From the NCBI GenBank assembly GCA_036417435.1, contig CM070914.1, positions 62,001 through 126,000 of the forward strand: DNA of 64,000 bases. The letters are read 5' to 3'. Made by a program: the position numbers and the translations under genes. The DNA comes from Inia geoffrensis. Its lineage: Eukaryota; Chordata; Mammalia; Artiodactyla; Iniidae. Positions 24,806 through 36,696 of the stretch are shown one piece after another (the first letter of the stretch is position 1; each line of letters begins with the position of its first letter). The notes beneath the pieces were generated by a model that was given only the letters and a program-made list of their open reading frames with translations, had not been told where the DNA came from and searched no databases.

Positions 24806-25981
24806 AATTGCCGTACCCTAACCTGTACCCTAATCAATCCCCATTCCCTAACCCTAATCCTAACCCAAACCCTTAACGTGACCCTCTTCCGAGGACTTAC
24901 CCTCACCCGTGCCCTAATCGTAACAAGTACACTAACACTACCAAGTGACCTCACACGTACGCTAAACCTTAAGCGTTGTCGTACCCTAAACTGTGCCCGA
25001 ATATCTCCCCATTCCCTTACCCTAAACCTCACCCGAATCCTAACCCTGACCGTCACCCGAAGCCTTACCCTCACCCGTGCCCTAATCTTAACCAGGACAC
25101 CAACACTAACTCGTGCCCTCACACGTACGCTAACCCTAAACCGCAGCAGTACCCTATCCTGTACCCTAATCCCTCCCCATTCCCTAACACTAACCCTAAC
25201 CGAAACCCTGAAAGCGACCCTTTTCCGAGGTCTTACCCTCATCGGTGCCCTTGTCTTAACCAGGAAACCAACACTAACTCGTGCTCTCACACTTACGCTA
25301 ACCCTTAAGCATTGTCATACCCTAATCTGTACCCTAATCCCTCTCCATTCCCTAACCCTAACCCTAACCCGAATCTTAACCCTGACCCTCACCCGAAGCC
25401 TTACCCTCACCCGTGCCCTAATCTTAACCAGGACACCAACACTAACTCGTGCCCTCACACGAACGCTAAACCTTAAGAGTTGTCGTACCCTAAATTGTAC
25501 CCTAATCCCTCCCCATTCCCTAACCCTAACCCTAACCCGATCCCTAAACCTGACCCTCTTCCGATGCCCTACCGTAACCCATGCCCTAAACTTAACCAGT
25601 ACACAAACACTAACTCTTGCCCTCAAACGTACGCTAACCCTTATGCGTTGTCGTACCCTATCCTGTAAACTCATCCCTCCCCATTCCCTAACCCTAACCC
25701 TAACCAAAACGCTGAACGTGACCCTTTTCCGAGGCCTTACCCTCATCGGTGCCCTTGCCTTAACCAGGACACCAACACTAACTCATGCCCTCACACTTAC
25801 GCTAACCCTTAAGCATTGTCGTACCCTAACCTGTACCCTAATCCCTCTCCATTCCCTAACACTAAGCCTAACCTGAAACCTAACCCTGACACTCACCCGA
25901 AACTTTACCCTCACCCGTGTCCTACTTTTAACCAGTACATCAACACTAGCCCATGCCCTCTAACGTAGGCTAACCCTAAAC
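24806..25981 (+). repeat. HOR unit U26: A-B-C-D-E-F-G, 1,176 bp
   Basis: Monomers start at 24806, 24974, 25142, 25310, 25478, 25646 and 25814. The left part matches U19-type units (CTACCGTAACCC in E), whereas F is full length with the CTCATCCC form of the 840-bp units, so this looks like an E/F exchange. F also has a private CTGTAAACTC. Confidence 0.9.
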
Positions 25982-27150
25982 AATTGCCGTACCCTAACCT
26001 GTACCCTAATCAATCCCCATTCCCTAACCCTAATCCTAACCCAAACCCTTAACGTGACCCTCTTCCGAGGACTTACCCTCACCCGTGCCCTAATCGTAAC
26101 AAGTACACTAACACTAACAAGTGACCTCACACGTACGCTAAACCTTAAGCGTTGTCGTACCCTAAACTGTGCCCGAATATCTCCCCATTCCCTTACCCTA
26201 AACCTCACCCGAATCCTAACCCTGACCGTCACCCGAAGCCTTACCCTCATCCGTGCCCTAATCTTAACCAGGACACCAACACTAACTCGTGCCCTCACAC
26301 GTACGCTAACCCTAAACCGCAGCAGTACCCTATCCTGTACCCTAATCCCTCCCCATTCCCTAACACTAACCCTAACCGAAACCCTGAAAGCGACCCTTTC
26401 CGAGGCCTTACCCTCATCGGTGCCCTTGTCTTAACCAGGAAACCAACACTAACTCGTGCCCTCACACTTACGCTAACCCTTAAGCATTGTCATACCCTAA
26501 CCTGTACCCTAATCCCTCTCCATTCCCTAACCCTAACCCTAACCCGAATCTTAACCCTGACCCTCACCCGAAGCCTTACCCTCACCCGTGCCCTAATCTT
26601 AACCAGGACACCAACACTAACTCGTGCCCTCACACGAACGCTAAACCTTAAGCGTTGTCGTACCCTAAATTGTACCCTAATCCCTCCCCATTCCCTAACC
26701 CTAACCCTAACCCGAACCCTAAACCTGACCCTCTTCCGATGCCCTACCCTAACCCATGCCCTAAACTTAACCAGTACACAAGCACTAACCCCTGCCCTCA
26801 AACGTACGCTAACCCTTATGCGTTGTGGTACCGTATCCTGTACCCTAATCCCTCCCCATTCCCTAACCCTAACCGAAACGATGAACGTGACTCTTTTCCG
26901 AGGCCTTACCCTCATCGGTGCCCTTGCCTTAACCAGGACACCAACACTAACTCGTGCCCTCACACTTACGCTAACCCTTAAGCATTGTCGTCCCCTAACC
27001 TGTACCCTAATCCCTCTCCATTCCCTAACACTAAGCCTAACCTGAAACCTAACCCTGACACTCACCCGAAACTTTACCCTCACCCGTGTCGTACTTTTAA
27101 CCAGTACATCAACACTAGCCCATGCCCTCTAACGTAGGCTAACCCTAAAC
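25982..27150 (+). repeat. HOR unit U27: A-B-C(-)-D-E-Fs-G, 1,169 bp
   Basis: Monomers start at 25982, 26150, 26318, 26485, 26653, 26821 and 26983. C lacks one T near 26397. E has ACCCGAACCC and G begins CATTGTCGTCCCC, both shared with U59 and U62. It opens segment gamma. Confidence 0.92.
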
Positions 27151-27990
27151 AATTGCCGTACCCTAACCTTTACCCTAATCAATCCCCATTCCCTAACCCT
27201 AATCCTAACCCAAACCCTTAACGTGACCCTCTTCCGAGGACTTACCCTCACCCGTGCCCTAATCGTAAGAAGTACACTAACACTAACAAGTGACCTCACA
27301 CGTACGCTAAACCTTAAGCGTTGTCGTACCCTAAACTGTGCCCGAATATCTCCCCATTCCCTTACCCTAAACCTCACCCGAATCCTAACCCTGACCGTCA
27401 CCCGAAGCCTTACCCTCACCCGTGCCCTAATCTTAACCAGGACACCAACACTAACTCGTGCCCTCACACGAACGCTAAACCTTAAGCGTTGTCGTACCCT
27501 AAATTGTACCCTAATCCTTCCCCATTCCCTAACCCTAACCCTAACCCGATCCCTAAACCTAACCCTCTTCCGATGCCCTACCCTAACCCATGCCCGAAAC
27601 TTAACCAGTACACAAACACTAACTCTTGCCCTCAAACGTACGCTAACCCTTATGCGTTGTCGTACCCTATCCTGTACCCTCATCCCTCCCCATTCCCTAA
27701 CCCTAACCCTAACCAAAACGCTGAACGTGACCCTTTTCCGAGGCCTTACCCTCATCGGTGACCTTGCCTTAACCAGGACACCAACACTAACTCGTGCCCT
27801 CACACTTACGCTAACCCTTAAGCATTGTCGTACCCTAACCTGTACCCTAATCCCTCTCCATTCCCTAACACTAAGCCTAACCTGAAACCTAACCCTGACA
27901 CTCACCCGAAACTTTACCCTCACCCGTGTCCTAATTTTAACCAGTACATCAACACTAGCCCATGCCCTCTAACGAAGCCTAACCCTAAAC
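27151..27990 (+). repeat. HOR unit U28: A-B-E-F-G, 840 bp
   Basis: Monomers start at 27151, 27319, 27487, 27655 and 27823. ACCTTTACC in A, CATGCCCGAAAC in E and GGTGACCTTGCC in F are shared with U60 and U63. Confidence 0.92.
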
Positions 27991-29166
27991 AATTGCCGTA
28001 CCCTAACCTGTACCCTAATCAATCCCCATTCCCTAACCCTAATCCTAACCCAAACCCTTAACGTGACCCTCTTCCGAGGACTTACCCACACCCGTGCCCT
28101 AATCGTAACAAGTACACTAACACTAAAAAGTGACCTCACATGTACGCTAAACCTTAAGCGTTGTCGTACCCTAAACTGTGCCCGAATATCTCCCCATTCC
28201 CTTACACTAAACCTCACGCGAATCCTAACCCTGACCCTCACCCGAAGCCTTACACTCACCCTTGCCCTAATCTTAACCAGGACCCGAACACTAGCTCGTG
28301 CCCTCACACGTACGCTAACCCTAAACCGCAGCAGTACCCTATCCTGTACCCTAATCCCTCCCCATTCCCTAACACTAACCCTAACCGAAACCCTGAAAGC
28401 GACCCTTTTCCGAGGCCTTACCCTCATCGGTGCCCTTGTCTTAACCAGGAAACCAACACTAACTCGTGCCCTCACACTTACGCTAACCCTTAAGCATTGT
28501 CATACCCTAACCTGTACCCTAATCCCTCTCCATTCCCTAACCCTAACCCTAACCCGAATCTTAACCCTGACCCTCACCCGAAGCCTTACCCTCACCCGTG
28601 CCCTAATCTTAACCAGGACACCAACACTAACTCGTGCCCTCACACGAACGCTAAACCTTAAGCGTTGTCGTACCCTAAATTGTACCCTAATCCCTCCCCA
28701 TTCCCTAACCCTAACCCTAACCCGATCCCTAAACCTAACCCTCTTCCGATGCCCTACACTAACCCATGCCCTAAACTTAACCAGTACACAAACACTAACT
28801 CTTGCCCTCAAACGTACGCTAACCCTTATGCGTTGTCGTACCCTATCCTGTACCCTAATCCCTCCCCATTCCCTAACCCTAACCCTAACCAAAACGCTGA
28901 ACGTGACCCTTTTAGGAGGCCTTACCCTCATCGGTGCCCTTGCCTTAACCAGGACACCAACACTAACTCGTGCCCTCACACTTACGCTAACCCTTAAGCA
29001 TTGTCGTACCCTAACCTGTACCCTAATCCCTCTCCATTCCCTAACACTAAGCCTAACCTGAAACCTAACCCTGACACTCACCCGAAACTTTACCCTCACC
29101 CGTGTCCTAATTTTAACCAGTACATCAACACTAGCCCATGCCCTCTAACGTAGGCTAACCCTAAAC
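27991..29166 (+). repeat. HOR unit U29: A-B-C-D-E-F-G, 1,176 bp
   Basis: Monomers start at 27991, 28159, 28327, 28495, 28663, 28831 and 28999. Tags are TTACCCACACCC and CTAAAAAGTG in A, CACTAGCTCG in B and CCTTTTAGGAGG in F. All recur in U61, and the A tags also in U64. Confidence 0.92.
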
Positions 29167-29832
29167 AATTGCCGTACCCTAACCTGTACCCTAATCAATC
29201 CCCATTCCCTAACCCTAATCCTAACAAAAACCCTTAACGTGACCCTCTTCCGAGCACTTACCCTCACCCGTGCCCTAATCTTAACCAGGACACCAACACT
29301 AACTCGTGCCCTCACACGAACGCTAAACTTTAAGCATTGTCGTACCCTAAATTGTACCCTAATCCTTCCCCATTCCCTAACCCTAACCCTAACCCGATCC
29401 CTAAACCTGACCCTCTTCCGATGCCCTACCCTAACCCATGCCCTAAACTTAACCAGTACACAAACACTAACTCCTGCCCTCAAACGTACGCTAACCCTTA
29501 TGCGTTGTGGTACCCTATCCTGTACCCTAATCCCTCCCCATTCCCTAACCCTAACCAAAACGCTGAACGTGACCCTTTTCCGAGGCCTTACCCTCATCGG
29601 TGCCCTTGCCTTAACCAGGACACCAACACTAACTCATGCCCTCACACTTACGCTAACCCTTAAGCATTGTCGTACCCTAACCTGTATCCTAATCCCTCTC
29701 CATTCCCTAACACTAAGCCTAACCTGAAACCTAACCCTGACACTCACCCGAAACTTTAGCCTCACCCGTGTCCTAATTTTAACCAGTACATCAACACTAG
29801 CCCATGCCCTCTAACGTAGGCTAACCCTAAAC
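29167..29832 (+). repeat. HOR unit U30: (A/D)-E-Fs-G, 666 bp
   Basis: Monomers start at 29167, 29335, 29503 and 29665. The first begins as A (CTAATCAATCCCC) and changes near 29280 to a D or B tail (CTAATCTTAACCAGG). Exactly 504 bp, three monomers, is missing compared with U2 or U47, whose E, Fs and G it matches (CCTTCCCC, CAAAACGCTGAACG). The C-to-A change in CCTAACAAAAACCC is private. Confidence 0.9.
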
Positions 29833-31002
29833 AATTGCCGTACCCTAACCTGTACCCTAATCAATACCCATTCCCTAACCCTAATCCTAACCCAAACCCT
29901 TAACGTGACCCTCTTCCGAGGACTTACCCTCACCCGTGCCCTAATCGTAACAAGTACACTAACACTAACAAGTGACCTCACATGTACTCTAAAAATTAAG
30001 CGTTGTCGTACCCTAAACTGTGCCCGAATAGCTCCCCATTCCCTTACCCTAAACCTCACGCGAATCCTAACCCTGACCCTCACCCGAAGCCTTACACTCA
30101 CCCGTGCCCTAATCTTAACCAGGACACCAACACTAACTCGTGCCCTCACACGTACGCTAACCCTAAACCGCAGCAGTACCCTATCCTGTACCCTAATCCC
30201 TCCCCATTCCCTAACACTAACCCTAACCGAAACCCTGAAAGCGACCCTTTTCCGAGGCCTTACCCTCATCGGTGCCCTTGTCTTAACCAGGAAACCAACA
30301 CTAACTCGTGCCCTCACACTTACGCTAACCCTTAAGCATTGTCATACCCTAACCTGTACCCTAATCCCTCTCCATTCCCTAACCCTAACCCTAAGCCGAA
30401 TCTTAACCCTGACCCTCACCCGAAGCCTTACCCTCACCCGTGCCCTAATCTTAACCAGGACACCAACACTAACTCGTGCCCTCACACGAACGCTAAACCT
30501 TAAGCGTTGTCGTACCCTAAATTGTACCCTAATCCCTCCCCATTCCCTAACCCTAACCCTAACCCGATCCCTAAACCTGACCCTCTTCCGATGCCCTATC
30601 CTAACCCATGCTCTAAACTTAACCAGTACACAAACACTAACTCCTGCCCTCAAAGGTACGCTAACCCTTATGCGTTGTGGTACCCTATCCTGTACCCTAA
30701 TCCCTCCCCATTCCCTAACCCTAACCGAAACGATGAACGTGACTCTTTTCCGAGGCCTTACCCTCATCGGTGCCCTTGCCTTAACCAGGACACCAACACT
30801 AACTCGTGCCCTCACACTTACGCTAACCCTTAAGCATTGTCGTACCCTAACCTGTACCCTAATCCCTCTCCATTCCCTAACACTAAGCCTAACCTGAAAC
30901 CTAACCCTGACACTCACCCGAAACTTTACCCTCACCCGTGTCCTACTTTTAACCAGTACATCAACACTAGCCCATGTCCTCTAACGTAGGCTAACCCTAA
31001 AC
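29833..31002 (+). repeat. HOR unit U31: A-B-C-D-E-Fs-G, 1,170 bp
   Basis: Monomers start at 29833, 30001, 30169, 30337, 30505, 30673 and 30835. It matches U3 and U48 (AATCAATACCC, CTCAAAGGTACG). A private cluster GTACTCTAAAAATTAAG ends its A monomer. Confidence 0.92.
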
Positions 31003-31842
31003 AATTGCCGTACCCTAACCTGTACCCTAATCAATCCCCATTCCCTAACCCTAATCCTAACCCAAACCCTTAACGTGACCCTCTTCCGAGGACTTACCCT
31101 CACCCGTGCCCTACTCGTAACAAGTACACTAACACTAACAAGTGACCTCACACTTACGCTAAACCTTAAGCGTTGTCGTACCCTAAACTGTGCCCGAATA
31201 TCTCCCCATTCCCTTACCCTAAACCTCACCCGAATCCTAACCCTGACCGTCACCCGAAGCCTTACGCTCACCCGTGCCCTAATATTAACCAGGACACCAA
31301 CACTAACTCGTGCCCTCACACGAACGCTAAACCTTAAGCGTTGTCGTACCCTAAATTGTACCCTAATCCCTCCCAATTCCCTAACCCTAACCCTAACCCG
31401 ATCCCTAAACCTAACCCTCTTCCGATGCCCTACCCTAACCCATGCCCTAAACTTAACCAGTACACAAACACTAACTCTTGCCCTCAAACGTACGCTAACC
31501 CTTATGCGTTGTCGTACCCTATTCTGTGCCCTAATCCCTCCCCATTCCCTAACCCTAACCCTAACCAAAACGCTGAACGTGACCCTTTTCCGAGGCCTTA
31601 CCCTCATCGATGCCCTTGACTTAACCAGGACACCAACACTAACTCGTGCCCTCACACTTACGCTAACCCTTAAGCATTGTCGTACCCTAACCTGTACCCT
31701 AATCCCTCTCCATTCCCTAACACTAAGCCTAACCTGAAACCTAACCCTGACACTCACCCGAAACTTTACCCTCACCCGTGTCCTACTTTTAACCAGTACA
31801 TCAACACTAGACCATGCCCTCTAACGTAGGCTAACCCTAAAC
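31003..31842 (+). repeat. HOR unit U32: A-B-E-F-G, 840 bp
   Basis: Monomers start at 31003, 31171, 31339, 31507 and 31675. It pairs with U4 and U49 (CTCCCAATTCC, CTGTGCCC, CATCGATGCC). Confidence 0.92.
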
Positions 31843-32844
31843 AATTGCCGTACCCTAACCTGTACCCTAATCAATCCCCATTCCCTAACCCTAATCCTAA
31901 CCCAAACCCTTAACGTGACCCTCTTCCGAGGACTTACCCTCACCCGTGCCCTAATCGTAACAAGTACACTAACACTAACAAGTGACCTCACATGTACGCT
32001 AAACCTTAAGCGTTGTCGTACCCTAAACTGTGCCCGAATAGCTCCCCATTCCCTTACCCTAAACCTCACGCGAATCCTAACCCTGACCCTCACCCGAAGC
32101 CTTACACTCACCCGTGGCCTAATCTTAACCAGGACACCAACACTAACTCGTGCCCTCACACGTACGCTAACCCTAAACCGCAGCAGTACCCTATCCTGTA
32201 CCCTAATCCCTCCCCATTCCCTAACACTAACCCTAACCGAAACCCTGAAAGCGACCCTTTTCCGAGGCCTTACCCCCATCGGTGCCCTTGTCTTAACCAG
32301 GAAACCAACACTAACTCGTGCCCTCACACTTACGCTAACCCTTAAGCATTGTCATACCCTAACCTGTACCCTAATCCCTCTCCATTCCCTAACCCTAACC
32401 ATAACCCGAATCTTAACCCTGACCCTCACCCGAAGCCTTACCCTCACCCGTGCCCTAATCTTAACCAGGACACCAACACTAACTCGTGCCCTCACACGAA
32501 CGCTAAACCTTAAACGTTGTCGTACCCTATCCTGTACCCTAATCCCTCCCCATTCCCTAACCCTAACCAAAACGCTGAACGTGACCCTTTTCCGAGGCCT
32601 TACCCTCATCGGTGCCCTTGCCTTAACCAGGACACCAACACTAACTCATGCCCTCACACTTACGCTAACCCTTAAGCATTGTCGTACCCTAACCTGTACC
32701 CTAATCCCTCTCCATTCCCTAACACTAAGCCTAACCTGAAACCTAACCCTGACACTCACCCGAAACTTTAGCCTCACCCGTGTCCTAATTTTAACCAGTA
32801 CATCAACACTAGCCCATGCCCTCTAACGTAGGCTAACCCTAAAC
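31843..32844 (+). repeat. HOR unit U33: A-B-C-D-Fs-G (no E), 1,002 bp
   Basis: Monomers start at 31843, 32011, 32179, 32347, 32515 and 32677. It belongs to the U5/U50 type. Private changes include CCCGTGGCC in B and CCTTAAACG before Fs. Confidence 0.92.
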
Positions 32845-33846
32845 AATTGCCGTACCCTAACCTGTACCCTAATCAATCCCCATTCCCTAACCCTAATCCT
32901 AACCCAAACCCTTAACGTGACCCTCTTCCGAGGACTTACCCTCACCCGTGCCCTAATCGTAACAAGTACACTAACACTAACAAGTGACCTCACATGTACG
33001 CTAAACCTTAAGCGTTGTCGTACCCTAAACTGTGCCCGAATAGCTCCCCATTCCCTTACACTAAACCTCACGCGAATCCTAACCCTGACCCTCACCCGAA
33101 GCCTTACACTCACCCGTGCCCTAATCTTAACCAGGACACCAACACTAACTCGTGCCCTCACACGTACGCTAACCCTAAACCGCAGCAGTACCCTATCCTG
33201 TACCCTAATCCCTCCCCATTCCCTAACACTAACCCTAACCGAAACCCTGAAAGCGAACCTTTTCCGAGGCCTTACTCTCATCGGTGCCCTTGTCTTAACC
33301 AGGAAACCAACACTAACTCGTGCCCTCACACTTACGCTAACCCTTAAGCATTGTCATACCCTAACCTGTACCCTAATCCCTCTCCATTCCCTAACCCTAA
33401 CCCTAACCCGAATCTTAACCCTGACCCTCACCCGAAGCCTTACCCTCACCCGTGCCCTAATCTTAACCAGGACACCAACACTAACTCGTGCCCTCACACG
33501 AACGCTAAACCTTAAGCGTTGTCGTACCCTATCCTGTACCCTAATCCCTCCCCATTCCCTAACCCTAACCAAAACGCTGAACGTGACCCTTTTCCGAGGC
33601 CTTACCCTCATCGGTGCCCTTGCCTTAACCAGGACACCAACACTAACTCATGCCCTCACACTTACGCTAACCCTTAAGCATTGTCGTACCCTAACCTGTA
33701 CCCTAATCCCTCTCCATTCCCTAACACTAAGCGTAACCTGAAACCTAACCCTGACACTCACCCGAAACTTTAGCCTCACCCGTGTCCTAATTTTAACCAG
33801 TACATCAACACTAGCCCATGCCCTCTAACGTAGGCTAACCCTAAAC
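32845..33846 (+). repeat. HOR unit U34: A-B-C-D-Fs-G (no E), 1,002 bp
   Basis: Monomers start at 32845, 33013, 33181, 33349, 33517 and 33679. GAAAGCGAACC in C and AAGCGTAACC in G occur only here and in U39. It opens the first copy of the 5,022-bp duplication. Confidence 0.93.
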
Positions 33847-35016
33847 AATTGCCGTACCCTAACCTGTACCCTAATCAATCCCCATTCCCTAACCCTAATC
33901 CTAACCCAAACCCTTAACGTGACCCTCTTCCGAGGACTTACCCTCACCCGTGCCCTAATCGTAACAAGTACACTAACACTAACAAGTGACCTCACACGTA
34001 CGCTAAACCTTAAGCGTTGTCGTACCCTAAACTGTGCCCGAATAGCTCCCCATTCCCTTACACTAAACCTCACGCGAATCCTAACCCTGACCCTCACCCG
34101 AAGCCTTACACTCACCCGTGCCCTAATCTTAACCAGGACACCAACACTAACTCGTGCCCTCACACGTACGCTAACCCTAAACCGCAGCAGTACCCTATCC
34201 TGTACCCTAATCCCTCCCCATTCCCTAACACTAACCCTAACCGAAACCCTGAAAGCGACCCTTTTCCGAGGCCTTACCCTCATCGGTGCCCTTGTCTTAA
34301 CCAGGAAACCAACACTAACTCGTGCCCTCACACTTACGCTAACCCTTAAGCATTGTCATACCCTAACCTGTACCCTAATCCCTCTCCATTCCCTAACCCT
34401 AACCCTAACCCGATTCTTAACCCTGACCCTCACCCGAAGCCTTACCCTCACCCGTGCCCTAATCTTAACCAGGACACCAACACTAACTCGTGCCCTCACA
34501 CGAACGCTAAACCTTAAGCGTTGTCGTACCCTAAATTGTACCCTAATCCCTCCCCATTCCCTAACCCTAACCCTAACCCGATCCCTAAACCTGACCCTCT
34601 TCCGATGCCCTATCCTAACCCATGCCCTAAACTTAACCAGTACACAAACACTAACTCCTGCCCTCAAACGTACGCTAACCCTTATGCGTTGTGGTACCTT
34701 ATCCTGTACCCTAATCCCTCCCCATTCCCTAACCCTAACCGAAACGATGAACGTGACTCTTTTCCGAGGCCTTACCCTCATCGGTGCCCTTGCCTTAACC
34801 AGGACACCAACACTAACTTGTGCCCTCACACTTACGCTAACCCTTAAGCATTGTCGTACCCTAACCTGTACCCTAATCCCTCTCCATTCCTTAACACTAA
34901 GCCTAACCTGAAACCTAAACCTGACACTCACCCGAAACTTTACCCTCACCCGTGTCCTACTTTTAACCAGTACATCAACACTAGCCCATGCCCTCTAACG
35001 TAGGCTAACCCTAAAC
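33847..35016 (+). repeat. HOR unit U35: A-B-C-D-E-Fs-G, 1,170 bp
   Basis: Monomers start at 33847, 34015, 34183, 34351, 34519, 34687 and 34849. CCCGATTCTTAACC in D, GTGGTACCTTATCC and AACTTGTGCC in Fs occur only here and in U40. Confidence 0.93.
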
Positions 35017-35856
35017 AATTGCCGTACCCTAACCTGTACCCTAATCAATCCCCATTCCCTAACCCTAATCCTAACCCAAACCCTTAACGTGACCCTCTTC
35101 CGAGGACTTACCCTCACCCGTGCCCTAATCGTAACAAGTACACTAACACTAACAAGTGACCTCACACGTACGCTAAACCTTAAGCGTTGTCGTACCCTAA
35201 ACTGTGCCCGAATATCTCCCCATTCCCTTACCCTAAACCTCACCCGAATCCTAACCCTGACCGTCACCCGAAGCCTTACGCTCACCCGTTCCCTAATCTT
35301 AACCAGGACACCAACACTAACTCGTGCCCTCACACGAACGCTAAACCTTAAGCGTTGTCGTACCCTAAATTGTACCCTAATCCCTCCCAATTCCCTAACC
35401 CTAACCCTAACCCGATCCCTAAACCTAACCCTCTTCCGATGCCCTACCCTAACCCATGCCCTTAATTTAACCAGTACACAAACACTAACTCTTGCCCTCA
35501 AACGTATGCTAACCCTTATGCGTTGTCGTACCCTATCCTGTACCCTAATCCCTCCCCATTCCCTAACCCTAACCCTAACCAAAACGATGAACGTGACCCT
35601 TTTCCGAGGCCTTACCCTCATCGGTGCACTTGCCTTAACAAGGACACCAACACTAACTCGTGCCCTCACACTTACGCTAACCCTTAAGCATTGTCGTACC
35701 CTAACCTGTGCCCTAATCCCTCTCCATTCCCTAACACTAAGCCTAACCTGAAACCTAACCCTGACACTCACCCGAAACTTTACCCTCACCCGTGTCCTAC
35801 TTTTAACCAGTACATCAACACTAGCCCATGCCCTCTAACGTAGGCTAACCCTAAAC
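35017..35856 (+). repeat. HOR unit U36: A-B-E-F-G, 840 bp
   Basis: Monomers start at 35017, 35185, 35353, 35521 and 35689. CCCGTTCCC in B and CCCTTAATTTAACC in E occur only here and in U41. F has GGTGCACTTGCC and TTAACAAGGAC. Confidence 0.93.
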
Positions 35857-36696
35857 AATTGCCGTACCCTAACCTGTACCCTAATCAATCCCCATTCCCT
35901 AACCCTAATCCTAACCCAAACCCTTAACGTGACCCTCTTCCGAGGACTTACCCTCACCCGTGCCCTAATCGTAACAAGTACACTAACACTAACAAGTGAC
36001 CTCACATGTACGCTAAACCTTAAGCGTTGTCTTACCCTAAACTGTGCCCGAATATCTCCCCATTCCCTTACCCTAACCCTCACGCGAATCTTAACCCAGA
36101 CCCTCACCCAAAGCCTTACACTCACCCGTGCCCTAATCTTAACCAGGACACCAACACTAACTCGTGCCCTCACACGAACGCTAAACCTTAAGCGTTGTCG
36201 TACCTTAAATTGTACCCTAATCCCTCCCAATTCCCTAACCCTAACCCTAACCCGATCCCTAAACCTAACCCTCTTCCGATGCCCTACCCTAACCCATGCC
36301 CTAAACTTAACCAGTACACAAACACTAACTCTTGCCCTCAAACGTATGCTAACCCTTATGCGTTGTCGTACCCTATCCTGTACCCTAATCCCTCCCCATT
36401 CCCTAACCCTAACCCTAACCAATACGATGAACGTGACCCTTTTCCGAGGCCTTACCCTCATCGGTGCACTTGCCTTAACAAGGACACCAACACTAACTCG
36501 TGCCCTCACACTTACGCTAACCCTTAAGCATTGTCGTACCCTAACATGTGCCCTAATCCCTCTCCATTCCCTAACACTAAGCCTAACCTGAAACCTAACC
36601 CTGACACTCACCCGAAACTTTACCCTCACCCGTGTCCTACTTTTAACCAGTACATCAACACTAGCCCATGCCCTCTAACGTAGGCTAACCCTAAAC
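35857..36696 (+). repeat. HOR unit U37: A-B-E-F-G, 840 bp, chimeric
   Basis: Monomers start at 35857, 36025, 36193, 36361 and 36529. A and B are of the U8/U38 kind (CACATGTACG, GTTGTCTTACCC, CTTAACCCAGACC, CACCCAAAGCC). E, F and G are of the U36 kind (CTCCCAATTCC, AACGTATGC, GGTGCACTTGCC). The switch lies in the B/E joint, where the two parents are almost identical. Confidence 0.92.

Larger units (their letters stand above)
25982..29166 (+). repeat. Macro-repeat segment gamma, copy 1 (U27-U29, 3,185 bp)
   Basis: Units of 1169, 840 and 1176 bp with a distinct tag set (CGTCCCC, ACCTTTACC, CTAAAAAGTG, TTTTAGGAGG). The same run occurs at +32,637 and +35,822 bp. Confidence 0.9.
29833..32844 (+). 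repeat. Alpha-like segment, third partial copy (U31-U33)
   Basis: The 1170-840-1002 order and tags AATCAATACCC and CTGTGCCC match U3-U5 and U48-U50. It follows U30, whose E-Fs-G part extends the match leftward after a three-monomer deletion. Confidence 0.86.

Noticed and set aside
24878..25876. Long + strand reading frame of Leu-Thr-rich protein (and dozens like it, up to 332 codons)
   Set aside because: The frame follows the CTA-ACC phase of the repeat, has a 56-residue period equal to the 168-bp monomer, and starts at whatever GTG or ATG the repeat offers. Sister copies are broken by random changes (U21, U25). No gene signals accompany it.
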